Assembly (NCBI GenBank): GCA_937928175.1
Contig: CALFVP010000139.1
Span: forward strand, 1-11,613
DNA length: 11,613 nucleotides
Direction: 5' to 3'
From: an uncultured bacterium
GTDB lineage: Bacteria > Spirochaetota > Brevinematia > DTOW01
This document shows, one piece after another, positions 1-6,177 of the stretch. Numbering within the stretch: the first letter of the stretch is position 1; the number at the start of each line of letters is the position of its first letter. The notes under the pieces were generated by a model, which was not told the origin of the DNA, did no database searches, and saw nothing but the letters and a program-made list of their open reading frames with translations. Position numbers and translations under genes: made by a program.

Positions 1-105
1 GGTTTAGATAACTGGAGAGATTGGTTTTTTATGTTGTTGTGGTTTTTGGGTTTTATGTTTTTTGTGGGTTTTAATTTCTTGACAAATCTATTATACTGGT
101 GTTAA
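1..105 (+). CDS. C-terminal end of an unidentified membrane protein (partial, 5' end outside window)
   Basis: Frame 1 is open from the first base to a TAA at 103-105, giving 34 residues. The other two forward frames stop within the first 10 bases. The peptide starts with a short polar stretch (GLDNWRDW) and continues as an almost unbroken hydrophobic, aromatic helix of about 22 residues ending LLYWC, which looks like a last transmembrane segment. The T/G-rich composition matches the + strand genes that follow. The family cannot be named from so little. The stop lies 15 bases before the metX start, so the two could share a transcript. A chance open frame in T-rich DNA is the main alternative. 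Confidence 0.45.
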   Translation, partial: GLDNWRDWFFMLLWFLGFMFFVGFNFLTNLLYWC

Positions 106-107
106 AT
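79..107 (+). promoter_or_regulatory. candidate sigma70-type promoter for metX
   Basis: A perfect TTGACA -35 box at 79-84 is followed after 17 bases by TTAAAT at 102-107. TG at 100-101 precedes the overlapping hexamer TAAATT at 103-108 like an extended -10. The expected start of transcription (about 113-118) lies within a few bases of the metX ATG at 121, so the transcript would be leaderless or nearly so. The boxes overlap the end of the upstream reading frame, so read-through from that gene is the alternative way to express metX. Confidence 0.4.
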
Positions 108-120
108 TTTTATCTCAATT

Positions 121-1341
121 ATGAAGAGGTATAAGATTTTAAAGAAGAGTAGGGAGGGGGTTTTTACTATTGAGAAGAGTGAAGATGAGACAGTTGGACT
201 TACTGAAACAAAGGTTGTTAAGCTTTTTCCTGAAGGGTTGGAGTTAGAATCTGGTGAAGTTTTACCGGGTCCTATTGATGTTGCTTATGAGACTTATGGT
301 AACTTGGATAGTAGTAAAGGTAATGTAATTTTGGTTTGTCATGCGCTTTCTGGTTCTGCTCATGCTGCTGGTTATATGAGTAAGATTGATGATAATGTTT
401 TTGATGGTAATACTGAAGGTTGGTGGGAAGATGTTATAGGACCAAATAAGGGTATAGATACTAAAAAGTATTTTGTTATTTGTTCGAATTTTTTAGGTAG
501 TTGTTATGGTACTACTGGTCCTACTTCCGTTAATCCTAAGACTGGAGAGGTTTATAACTTATCATTTCCGGTTATAACTATAGGTGATATGGTTAAGGTA
601 CAAAGGGAACTTTTGAGGTATTTAGGTATAGATAAAGTTCTTGCTGTTGTTGGTGGTTCTATGGGTGGTATGCAAGCTTTGGAATGGTCTTTGATGTATC
701 CTGATATGGTTAATAGTGCTATAGTAATTGCTGCTACTGCAAATTGTTCTGCCCAGAATATAGCTTTTGATACTGTTGGAAGAAATGCTATAATATCTGA
801 TCCTAATTGGTGTGGAGGTGATTACCTTAAAAAAGGAGTTTTTCCGTCTAAGGGGTTAAGTATTGCTAGAATGATTGGGCATATAACTTATTTAAGTAGT
901 GAGTCTATGGATAGAAAATTTGGTAGAAAATTTATAAACCGTAAAACTTACGATATTGATGAATTTGATTTTGAAGTTGAGAGCTATTTAGGTTACCAGG
1001 GTGAAAAGTTTGTTAGAAGGTTTGATGCTAATTCTTATCTTTACATAACCAAGGCAATGGATTATTTTGATTTACCACAAAAATACGGTAATGGTAGCTT
1101 GAAGGAAGCTTTTAAAAAAGCTAAATGTAGGTATTTGTTTGTATCTTTTTCGTCAGATTGGCTTTTCCCTCCGTCTGAGTCTATTGAGATGGTTTCAGCT
1201 CTTGTTTCAATAAATAAAAACGTTTCTTACGTAAACGTAGAATCTATACATGGACATGATTCTTTTCTTGTTGATACTAAAATTGAAAGTCAAGTTCTAA
1301 AGGCTTTTATTGATTCTGTTTACAGTGATCTATTTGTATGA
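121..1341 (+). CDS. metX: homoserine O-acyltransferase MetX
   Basis: MetX transfers an acyl group, usually acetyl from acetyl-CoA, to the hydroxyl of L-homoserine. This is the committed step of methionine synthesis and takes place in the cytoplasm. The 406-residue protein has the alpha/beta-hydrolase fold of the family. ESGEVLP (43-49) and AYETYG (55-60) form the N-terminal strands, CHALSGS (73-79) follows, and the loop GSCYGTTGP (126-134) is typical. The nucleophile elbow GGSMGG places the catalytic Ser at 180, with the acid Asp346 in SSDW and His379 in GHDSF. Some MetX-fold enzymes use succinyl-CoA; the sequence alone does not settle the donor. About 25 residues precede the usual beginning of the family. 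No good Shine-Dalgarno stands before the ATG, but no ATG, GTG or TTG occurs in frame soon after it, so this start is kept. metW follows 7 bases downstream. No SAM riboswitch fits in the short leader. Confidence 0.93.
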   Translation: MKRYKILKKSREGVFTIEKSEDETVGLTETKVVKLFPEGLELESGEVLPGPIDVAYETYGNLDSSKGNVILVCHALSGSAHAAGYMSKIDDNVFDGNTEGWWEDVIGPNKGIDTKKYFVICSNFLGSCYGTTGPTSVNPKTGEVYNLSFPVITIGDMVKVQRELLRYLGIDKVLAVVGGSMGGMQALEWSLMYPDMVNSAIVIAATANCSAQNIAFDTVGRNAIISDPNWCGGDYLKKGVFPSKGLSIARMIGHITYLSSESMDRKFGRKFINRKTYDIDEFDFEVESYLGYQGEKFVRRFDANSYLYITKAMDYFDLPQKYGNGSLKEAFKKAKCRYLFVSFSSDWLFPPSESIEMVSALVSINKNVSYVNVESIHGHDSFLVDTKIESQVLKAFIDSVYSDLFV

Positions 1342-1343
1342 GG
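1340..1343 (+). promoter_or_regulatory. ribosome binding site fixing the metW start
   Basis: GAGG at 1340-1343 overlaps the metX stop codon and lies 5 bases before the ATG at 1349. An upstream in-frame ATG at 1310 lies inside metX and has no such site, so 1349 is the better start and translation is probably coupled to metX. Confidence 0.6.
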
Positions 1344-1348
1344 TTTTT

Positions 1349-1945
1349 ATGGAAATGAGAAAAGATCTAGAGATTATAGCAAACATAATAGAACCTAATT
1401 CTAGGGTTTTGGATTTGGGGTGTGGAAAAGGAGAACTTTTACTGTTTCTTAAAAAAGAAAAAAATGTTTCTGGGTTTGGTATAGAAATTGATATTGATGA
1501 AGTTATAGAGTGTTTATCAAGGGGAATAAACGTTATTCATTATGACATTAACAAAGGGTTATCGTTTATAGATGACGATTCTTTTGATTACGTTGTGTTG
1601 AGTAAAACTATTCAACAACTTAAGTCTCCTGGAAAACTTTTGGAAGAAGTGCTAAGGATATCTAAAAAAGCTATAATAAGTTTCCCAAACTTTGGTAGTA
1701 TTAAGGTCAGGACTTATCTATTTTTTAAAGGACAGATGCCTGTAACATCAGAGTTACCTTACTCATGGTTTGATACTCCCAATATTCATATGTTTACCTA
1801 CAAAGATTTCATTAATTTGTGTAAATTGAAAAATGTTAAGGTGGAAAACGTTATTCCTACTTTAAGCTTCTTTAACAAAGAATTTGTAGTAAAGTTTTTA
1901 CCAAATTTGTTTTCTGATAATGTTATAGTTGTTGTTAGTAGGTAG
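1349..1945 (+). CDS. metW: MetW, methyltransferase-fold partner of MetX
   Basis: This 198-residue protein is a full-length match in layout to MetW, a class I SAM-methyltransferase fold usually encoded next to metX and reported in some proteobacteria to bind MetX and affect its activity. The glycine-rich motif I, VLDLGCGKGE, is at 20-29. GIEID (44-48) closes the second strand with an acidic residue. Further family marks are SFDYVVLS (78-85) and SFPNFG (111-116). The most MetW-specific block is MPVTSELPY...WFDTPNIH (130-147). The start was chosen from the GAGG site overlapping the metX stop. The 7-base gap to metX supports one operon and a joint role in homoserine acylation. Whether it methylates anything is not shown by the sequence. 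Confidence 0.9.
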   Translation: MEMRKDLEIIANIIEPNSRVLDLGCGKGELLLFLKKEKNVSGFGIEIDIDEVIECLSRGINVIHYDINKGLSFIDDDSFDYVVLSKTIQQLKSPGKLLEEVLRISKKAIISFPNFGSIKVRTYLFFKGQMPVTSELPYSWFDTPNIHMFTYKDFINLCKLKNVKVENVIPTLSFFNKEFVVKFLPNLFSDNVIVVVSR

Positions 1946-1971
1946 TATAGTTTTTAGTGTTTTTGGTTAAC

Positions 1972-2001
1972 TTGAGAGAAATTTTTGATTTTTTGTATAC
2001 T
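1972..2001 (+). promoter_or_regulatory. candidate promoter for tRNA-Leu and the operon behind it
   Basis: TTGAGA at 1972-1977 is followed after 18 bases by TATACT at 1996-2001. Transcription would begin near 2007-2010, a few bases before the tRNA at 2013. A second TATACT at 2002-2007 sits too close to the tRNA to be likely. No separate promoter is visible between the tRNA and the next gene, so this one probably serves both. Confidence 0.5.
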
Positions 2002-2012
2002 TATACTTAGGG

Positions 2013-2096
2013 GCCGAGATGGCGGAACTGGCAGACGCGCCTGACTCAAAATCAGGTGGTGGCAACACCGTGCGGGTTCGACTCCCGCTCTCGGCA
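2013..2096 (+). tRNA. tRNA-Leu, anticodon CAA
   Basis: The 84-base sequence folds into a complete class II tRNA. The acceptor stem pairs GCCGAGA (2013-2019) with TCTCGGC (2089-2095), and the discriminator A is at 2096. The D stem pairs GCG with CGC around a GG-containing loop. The anticodon stem pairs CCTGA (2040-2044) with TCAGG (2052-2056), with loop CTCAAAA and anticodon CAA at 2047-2049, reading UUG. The long variable arm pairs GGTG (2058-2061) with CACC (2066-2069). The T arm is GCGGG-TTCGACT-CCCGC. CCA is not encoded. A at position 37 suits i6A-type modification as in other tRNAs reading codons with first base U, not the t6A made by the TsaD pathway encoded downstream. Confidence 0.97.
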
Positions 2097-2110
2097 CATA
2101 GAGGTAAAAA

Positions 2111-3880
2111 GTGAAAACGCTTCTTAAAACTTTTTACTATATTTTCGTTTTACTCTTCACTGTATCTTTAGTTATTTTTACTTCGTGGTTTTCAAATTTC
2201 TACAATAACTTAAACTATTTAGGCTTAAGTTCGATAGTTTTACAAGATTTTTCTGTTATTATCTTTGTGGTTTTCATTTTGGTTTTTTCCCCTTTGGTGA
2301 TATTTCTAATACGAACAAAGTTGACTTTCTTGATATTTCAAAAAAAAGCAGAAATATCAGATTACCATAAAAAAGTTTTAGTTACACTTGATATTTTGTT
2401 TTCTCTGTTTATTCTAGTTTTTGTTATTCTTAACATTAAAAGCGTGTACTTTACTTTACTTGTACCTCATAACTTCTCTAGCATTTTGGAAATATCGGAT
2501 TATCCTTTTGTTTTGAGTTTTGTTAAATTTTTGGTAGAATATTTTGTTATTGTTATTTTTTATATTCTTTTGCCAATACTTTATTATTCTCATAAGTCTT
2601 ACATTGTAAGGTTTTTAGGTTTAAGTGTATTTCCCCATAAAGTTTCTTTTTCTTTGAGCTTATTTTTGTTTTTGTTCGTTTTGTTTATTTCCGTATCAAT
2701 TTGGATTTATTCGTTTGTGTTTTCGTTAGAATTTTATACTAAGTATTCTCTTATTTTGACTTTAGGAATCGTTGTTGGTACTTTAGTTTTCTTGTATGCG
2801 TTTTATGTTTTTCTAAATCTTCTTAAAAATTCACTTATTCCTTGGTATTTGAATTTAGTTTTTGTTGTGTTTTTGGGTTTGTATTTTTTAACTATCGTCT
2901 TTTATAAAGATCTTCCTGAAGTCTCTATTGTTAGGTTTGATTTTTTAGATAATATTGGGAATAAATTTAGTTCCTCTAAATTTGTTTTAAAAGTTAGTAA
3001 GGTTAATGTTTCTGATGTTTTTAGTGGTATAAATATTGGCGAACTTGAGAAATTAAAAAATGTTTATGTAAAGGATTATAGTGTTATTAAGAATAGAGAA
3101 CCTGTTGTTAAAGTTATTAGGAAAGCTAAGTTTTTAGAAAGAATATATATTTTGCTTTCTTCTAGGACTGTTGATCTGTCTTTTAAGAGAAATCTTGTTA
3201 TTACAAATTACGTTAATCTTGAAAAAATTTTTACTTTTTTACCTATTTCTTTTTCTTTTTCTTCGTTTGTTAATGGTACTAATTACTTTGAAGTTTCGTT
3301 GCCTTACGAATTTGGTAATGAAGTTTTTTTCTATAGTAGGTACCTTATTTCTTGGACTTCGGATAAAGATGTTAAAATTTACGATTTGAGATTTGGAAAA
3401 AACGGTAATTTAAATATGGGGATATTAACTGCTAAAGATTATTATTTGGTATCTAAAAGGTTAAATTCAATCGGTAGTGTAAAAAAGATATTTTTTGTCA
3501 AGTCTGGTTTTGAATATTTTGTTTTAGCGAATTTTGGAAATTGTATTTTGATTTCTAATGGGAATTATGTTTCTTTTTATTTTAACGATTATAACAATTT
3601 TCAGGAGATGTTTTTATTTTTGGATGGTGTACCGTTGTTTTTAAGTAACATTTTTATAGATAGTAAGTTTGTAGGATATAAAGTTAGGTACTTTGATGTA
3701 AGTGGCAGGGGGAGCGATGTTAATGAAAGTATTTCTAATCTTATTGGTAATGCCATTTACTACTATAAGGTTATTGAATTAACTAATAGAATTGGAAGGT
3801 TGAAAAGGTATTTAGAAGAAAATAAAAATAACATTCCACCTGATGTTTTTGAAAATTTAAAACTATTTTTACCAGATTGA
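2111..3880 (+). CDS. seven-helix membrane protein, probable shortened UPF0182/COG1615 relative
   Basis: The GTG start has GAGG (2101-2104) 6 bases upstream. The 589-residue protein has seven likely transmembrane helices (about 8-28, 47-67, 90-108, 135-159, 179-207, 213-237 and 243-264). Positive loops after helices 2 (68-88) and 4 (161-167) put the N-terminus inside, so the roughly 325-residue C-terminal part would lie outside the membrane. The helix spacing resembles UPF0182 (COG1615), membrane proteins of unknown function usually near 900 residues. A stretch around ILLSS (347-351), the following N-x-E-K-I (369-373), FLPIS (376-380) and NGTNYFEV (389-396) resembles that family's segment running from an ILLS motif through an ERVxKIAPFL-like helix to a DG-x-LYW-like strand. 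The family's PNEL motif after the last helix is not seen and about 300 residues would be missing. The link was made by eye; otherwise it is a membrane protein of unknown function. It heads an operon with the CBS protein and tsaD. Confidence 0.5.
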   Translation: MKTLLKTFYYIFVLLFTVSLVIFTSWFSNFYNNLNYLGLSSIVLQDFSVIIFVVFILVFSPLVIFLIRTKLTFLIFQKKAEISDYHKKVLVTLDILFSLFILVFVILNIKSVYFTLLVPHNFSSILEISDYPFVLSFVKFLVEYFVIVIFYILLPILYYSHKSYIVRFLGLSVFPHKVSFSLSLFLFLFVLFISVSIWIYSFVFSLEFYTKYSLILTLGIVVGTLVFLYAFYVFLNLLKNSLIPWYLNLVFVVFLGLYFLTIVFYKDLPEVSIVRFDFLDNIGNKFSSSKFVLKVSKVNVSDVFSGINIGELEKLKNVYVKDYSVIKNREPVVKVIRKAKFLERIYILLSSRTVDLSFKRNLVITNYVNLEKIFTFLPISFSFSSFVNGTNYFEVSLPYEFGNEVFFYSRYLISWTSDKDVKIYDLRFGKNGNLNMGILTAKDYYLVSKRLNSIGSVKKIFFVKSGFEYFVLANFGNCILISNGNYVSFYFNDYNNFQEMFLFLDGVPLFLSNIFIDSKFVGYKVRYFDVSGRGSDVNESISNLIGNAIYYYKVIELTNRIGRLKRYLEENKNNIPPDVFENLKLFLPD

Positions 3881-3884
3881 CTTT

Positions 3885-4619
3885 ATGGCTAAACGTAAAA
3901 ATTTCGATAAAATTCGAAAGGATATATTCAGTTACCTTTCTAGTATTTACGCTGGGGAAATGGTTTTACCTAAACCACATGTTGAGTATTGTTATACTGA
4001 TTCTTCTGTAGATGAGGTTTTGGCAAAGTTTAGAAAATATAGATATTCTAGGTTACCTGTAGTTGATAGAGAAAGTGAGAAATTTGTTGGTTACGTATTT
4101 TACAAAGATTTCTTTGATAAGTATATTGATTCTAAGGGTAATTTTGATATAAACCAGATTAGAAGGGAGATACTTTTTATTCCTGAGAATATGAATGGAG
4201 CTGATATACTTGATATGATGAAAAGAAAGATTACCAATATTGCTGTTGTTGTTGATGAGTATGGAAACCATATAGGAATTTTGACGCTTGAGGATATTTT
4301 TGAGAAACTGTTTGGTGAACTACTTGATGAGAGTGATAGTAGAGAAGATGAAGAAGTAGAGATTGAGAAAATTTCGGATGATGAGTATATTGTTAGTGCA
4401 TGGGCTTCTATAGACAAAGTTGCTTTTGAGATTGGAATGAAAATAGAAAAGGATGTTTACGATAGCATGGATGTCAGAACAATTGCAGGTTTTCTTATGT
4501 ACATAACTGGAAATATATTAAAGTATGGTAACGTTTGTGAATACAACGGTTTTATTTTCAAAGTAATTGAAATAGAAAACAATAGACCTTCCAAAATACT
4601 TATAAGGAAAAAAGTATGA
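3885..4619 (+). CDS. CBS-pair protein with CorC_HlyC domain, no membrane domain
   Basis: The 244-residue soluble protein has the C-terminal architecture of CorC/CNNM-type proteins. The first CBS motif is at about 33-85 (YSRLPVVD at 54-61, FVGYV at 67-71). The second is at about 97-148, with the hallmark VVVDEYGNHIGILTLEDIFE at 121-140. A CorC_HlyC (transporter-associated) domain spans about 163-243, including a YDSMDVRTIAGF-like segment at 192-203 and GNVCEYNGFIFKV at 215-227. CBS pairs typically bind adenine nucleotides; the family is tied to Mg2+/Co2+ handling and membrane transport. The DUF21/CNNM membrane domain is absent, as in E. coli CorC, so a separate membrane partner is expected. 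The ATG is 4 bases after the preceding stop with only a weak ribosome site, suggesting coupled translation with the seven-helix protein. The 3' end overlaps tsaD by 4 bases (ATGA). The substrate is unknown. Confidence 0.85.
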   Translation: MAKRKNFDKIRKDIFSYLSSIYAGEMVLPKPHVEYCYTDSSVDEVLAKFRKYRYSRLPVVDRESEKFVGYVFYKDFFDKYIDSKGNFDINQIRREILFIPENMNGADILDMMKRKITNIAVVVDEYGNHIGILTLEDIFEKLFGELLDESDSREDEEVEIEKISDDEYIVSAWASIDKVAFEIGMKIEKDVYDSMDVRTIAGFLMYITGNILKYGNVCEYNGFIFKVIEIENNRPSKILIRKKV

Positions 4620-5623
4620 TTATCTTGGGTATAGAGACCTCTTGTGATGAGACATCGGTTGCTTTAGTTGAAGATGGTAAGAAAGTTTTATCTAATGTTG
4701 TTATTTCGCAAGTAGATTTTCATAAAGAATTTTTTGGTGTTTTACCGGAACTTGCTTCTAGAAAACATCTTGAATATATTAACTTAGCTCTTGATAAAGC
4801 TTTTAAAGATAGTGGTATTGATTTTGGTGGTATTGATGGTGTTGCTGTAACTTTTGGACCAGGGTTAGTTTCTTCTTTACTTGTTGGGGTTAACGTTGCT
4901 AAAACTATTGCGTTTTTTTACGATAAACCTATGTTTAAGGTTGATCACGTTGAGGCTCATTTATTTTCTCCTTTCATAGAATACGATGTTGATTTTCCGT
5001 TTATTGGGCTTGTTGTTTCTGGTGGGCATACAATTCTTTTTGTTGTAAGGAATTTCTACGATTTAGAAATAGTTGGGTATACTGTTGATGATGCTGTGGG
5101 TGAGGCTTTTGACAAAGTTGCTAAGATGTTAGGACTTGGGTATCCCGGTGGACCTATGATAGATAAACTGTCAAAAAAAGGTAATTGTAATGCATTTAAA
5201 TTTCCCTTAGGTGCTAACGAAAAACCTTACGATAGGTATAACTTTAGTTACAGTGGACTAAAAACAAGTGTACTTTATACGGTAAGAAAAATTCAAAACC
5301 TTGATGAAAATAAGGTAAATGATATTTGTGCATCGTTTCAAAAATCTGCCATAGATGTTCTTTATGTTAAAGTTAAAAGGTTAGTTGAGGATACGGGAAT
5401 AAAAAATGTTGTTGTTGCTGGTGGTGTTTCAGCTAATTCTTATTTAAGAGAAGTTTTCTTAAACGATAGTAGTATAAAAGTTTTTATTCCTTCAGTAAAA
5501 TACTCAACCGATAACGCAGTTATGGTGGCTTCTCTTGCTTATTTTAAACCAATAAAAGCTTCAATTTACGATGAAGTTTATCCAAGAATTGCCACTATAA
5601 CAAAAGGCAAAAGAAAGGTTTGA
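4616..5623 (+). CDS. tsaD: tRNA N6-adenosine threonylcarbamoyltransferase TsaD
   Basis: TsaD (Kae1/Qri7/YgjD family) transfers the threonylcarbamoyl group from TC-AMP to A37 of tRNAs reading codons that begin with A, working with TsaB and TsaE in bacteria. The 335-residue protein is full length. Family marks, in order: GIETSCDET (5-13), ELASRKH (45-51), the metal-binding HxxxH formed by His111 and His115 in DHVEAH, SGGHT (135-139), DDAVGEAFDKVA (158-169), YPGGP (176-180), FSYSGLKT (210-217), GGVSANSYLR (269-278), and STDNAVM (297-303) with the metal-ligand Asp at 299 or thereabouts. AAGGA (4604-4608) lies 7 bases before the ATG, and the start overlaps the stop of the CBS gene. TsaD is essential in many bacteria and often has unrelated neighbours. 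Its 3' end faces the - strand atpK with 14 bases between. Confidence 0.96.
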   Translation: MIILGIETSCDETSVALVEDGKKVLSNVVISQVDFHKEFFGVLPELASRKHLEYINLALDKAFKDSGIDFGGIDGVAVTFGPGLVSSLLVGVNVAKTIAFFYDKPMFKVDHVEAHLFSPFIEYDVDFPFIGLVVSGGHTILFVVRNFYDLEIVGYTVDDAVGEAFDKVAKMLGLGYPGGPMIDKLSKKGNCNAFKFPLGANEKPYDRYNFSYSGLKTSVLYTVRKIQNLDENKVNDICASFQKSAIDVLYVKVKRLVEDTGIKNVVVAGGVSANSYLREVFLNDSSIKVFIPSVKYSTDNAVMVASLAYFKPIKASIYDEVYPRIATITKGKRKV

Positions 5624-5637
5624 AAGTTTTGGGGTAA

Positions 5638-6066
5638 TTATAGAAACAGTATAAGTACGGCAATAGCTATACCGTATATAGCAATTCCTTCAGCTAATCC
5701 TATGAATATAATGACTGTGCCAAACATATCTGGTTTTTCTGCTATGACTGATATAGCTGATACACCAATAGGACCAACTGCTATTCCTGCTCCTATTGCT
5801 GCTAATCCTACGGCAAGTGCAGCACCAATATATTTCAAACCTAAAACAATAGAATTATTATCCTGTTGCTGGGTTCCTTTCTCCTCTGCAAATACATTAC
5901 CCGTTAAAACAAAAGTGAAAATTAACGATAATCCAAGTATAACACTACCAAATATTACAACTTTTTTTAATTTACTCTTATTCTTTGAAACGATTGCTCT
6001 ACCTAACATAAAAAAGTAAATAGCTAAACTACCTAAAATTGCAATAAATAAAATCAAACCTACCAT
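5638..6066 (-). CDS. atpK: V/A-type ATP synthase proteolipid (c-ring) subunit K with N-terminal extension
   Basis: The C-terminal half is a classic c-subunit hairpin. Helix one carries GAALAVGLAAIGAGIAVG (81-98), the polar loop contains AEKPDMFG (109-116), and helix two carries GLAEGIAIYG (123-132) with the ion-carrying Glu126. The AEGIAIYG form belongs to archaeal/clostridial V/A-type K subunits. Oligomers of such subunits form the membrane rotor that moves H+ or Na+. Before the hairpin lie a hydrophobic helix (about 3-22), a basic stretch (28-35), a second helix (36-57), and a signal-peptidase-like VFA-EE site near 58-62. Proteins of about 140 residues with such extensions occur in some Firmicutes. 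GGGGG at 6073-6077 lies 6 bases before the ATG. No other ATPase subunit is in the window, whereas K usually sits in an operon with them. Confidence 0.85.
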   Translation of the reverse strand: MVGLILFIAILGSLAIYFFMLGRAIVSKNKSKLKKVVIFGSVILGLSLIFTFVLTGNVFAEEKGTQQQDNNSIVLGLKYIGAALAVGLAAIGAGIAVGPIGVSAISVIAEKPDMFGTVIIFIGLAEGIAIYGIAIAVLILFL

Positions 6067-6088
6067 ACCATTCCCCCATACGTAAAGA

Positions 6089-6118
6089 ATTTTAAATTAT
6101 AGATTTCTAACTTTTCAA
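6089..6118 (-). promoter_or_regulatory. candidate promoter for atpK
   Basis: On the - strand TTGAAA (6113-6118) is followed after 18 bases by TAAAAT (6089-6094). A perfect TATAAT also lies between them (6096-6101) but has no good -35 at the right distance. Either -10 would start transcription about 10-25 bases before the atpK ATG, leaving a short leader with the GGGGG ribosome site. This suggests atpK can be expressed separately from the gene upstream. Confidence 0.4.
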
Positions 6119-6137
6119 TCTTATTTTATTTCTGTAG

Positions 6138-6173
6138 TTTTTTGAAAACTTTTTTGAAAACTTTTTTGAAAAC
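6138..6173. repeat. three perfect 12-bp tandem repeats
   Basis: The unit TTTTTTGAAAAC occurs three times without change at 6138-6149, 6150-6161 and 6162-6173. The block starts 4 bases beyond the stop codon of the - strand secreted-protein gene and ends about 20 bases before the atpK -35 box. The sequence AGTTTT-TTG-AAAACT (6136-6150) can form a 6-bp hairpin and is followed on the + strand by a T run, so it might act as a weak terminator for + strand transcripts running past tsaD. It could equally be a slippage-prone simple repeat. Confidence 0.9.
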
Positions 6174-6177
6174 TGTT

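Noticed and set aside
1..120. SAM or T-box riboswitch upstream of metX
   Set aside because: The space between the upstream stop and the ATG is 15 bases and no structured leader is visible.
1310..1348. Earlier ATG start for metW
   Set aside because: It lies inside metX, adds 13 hydrophobic residues foreign to the family, and the ATG at 1349 has the ribosome site.
2013..2096. tRNA gene as an integration site for a mobile element
   Set aside because: No integrase, no repeated tRNA 3' end and no change in base composition follow it; the next genes look like ordinary chromosome.
4100..4417. Ser-rich open frame on the - strand inside the CBS-domain gene
   Set aside because: It is the antisense shadow of GAT/GAA-rich codons in a well-supported gene and has low-complexity composition.
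5624..5637. Bidirectional terminator between tsaD and atpK
   Set aside because: The 14 bases contain no inverted repeat or T run that would form one.
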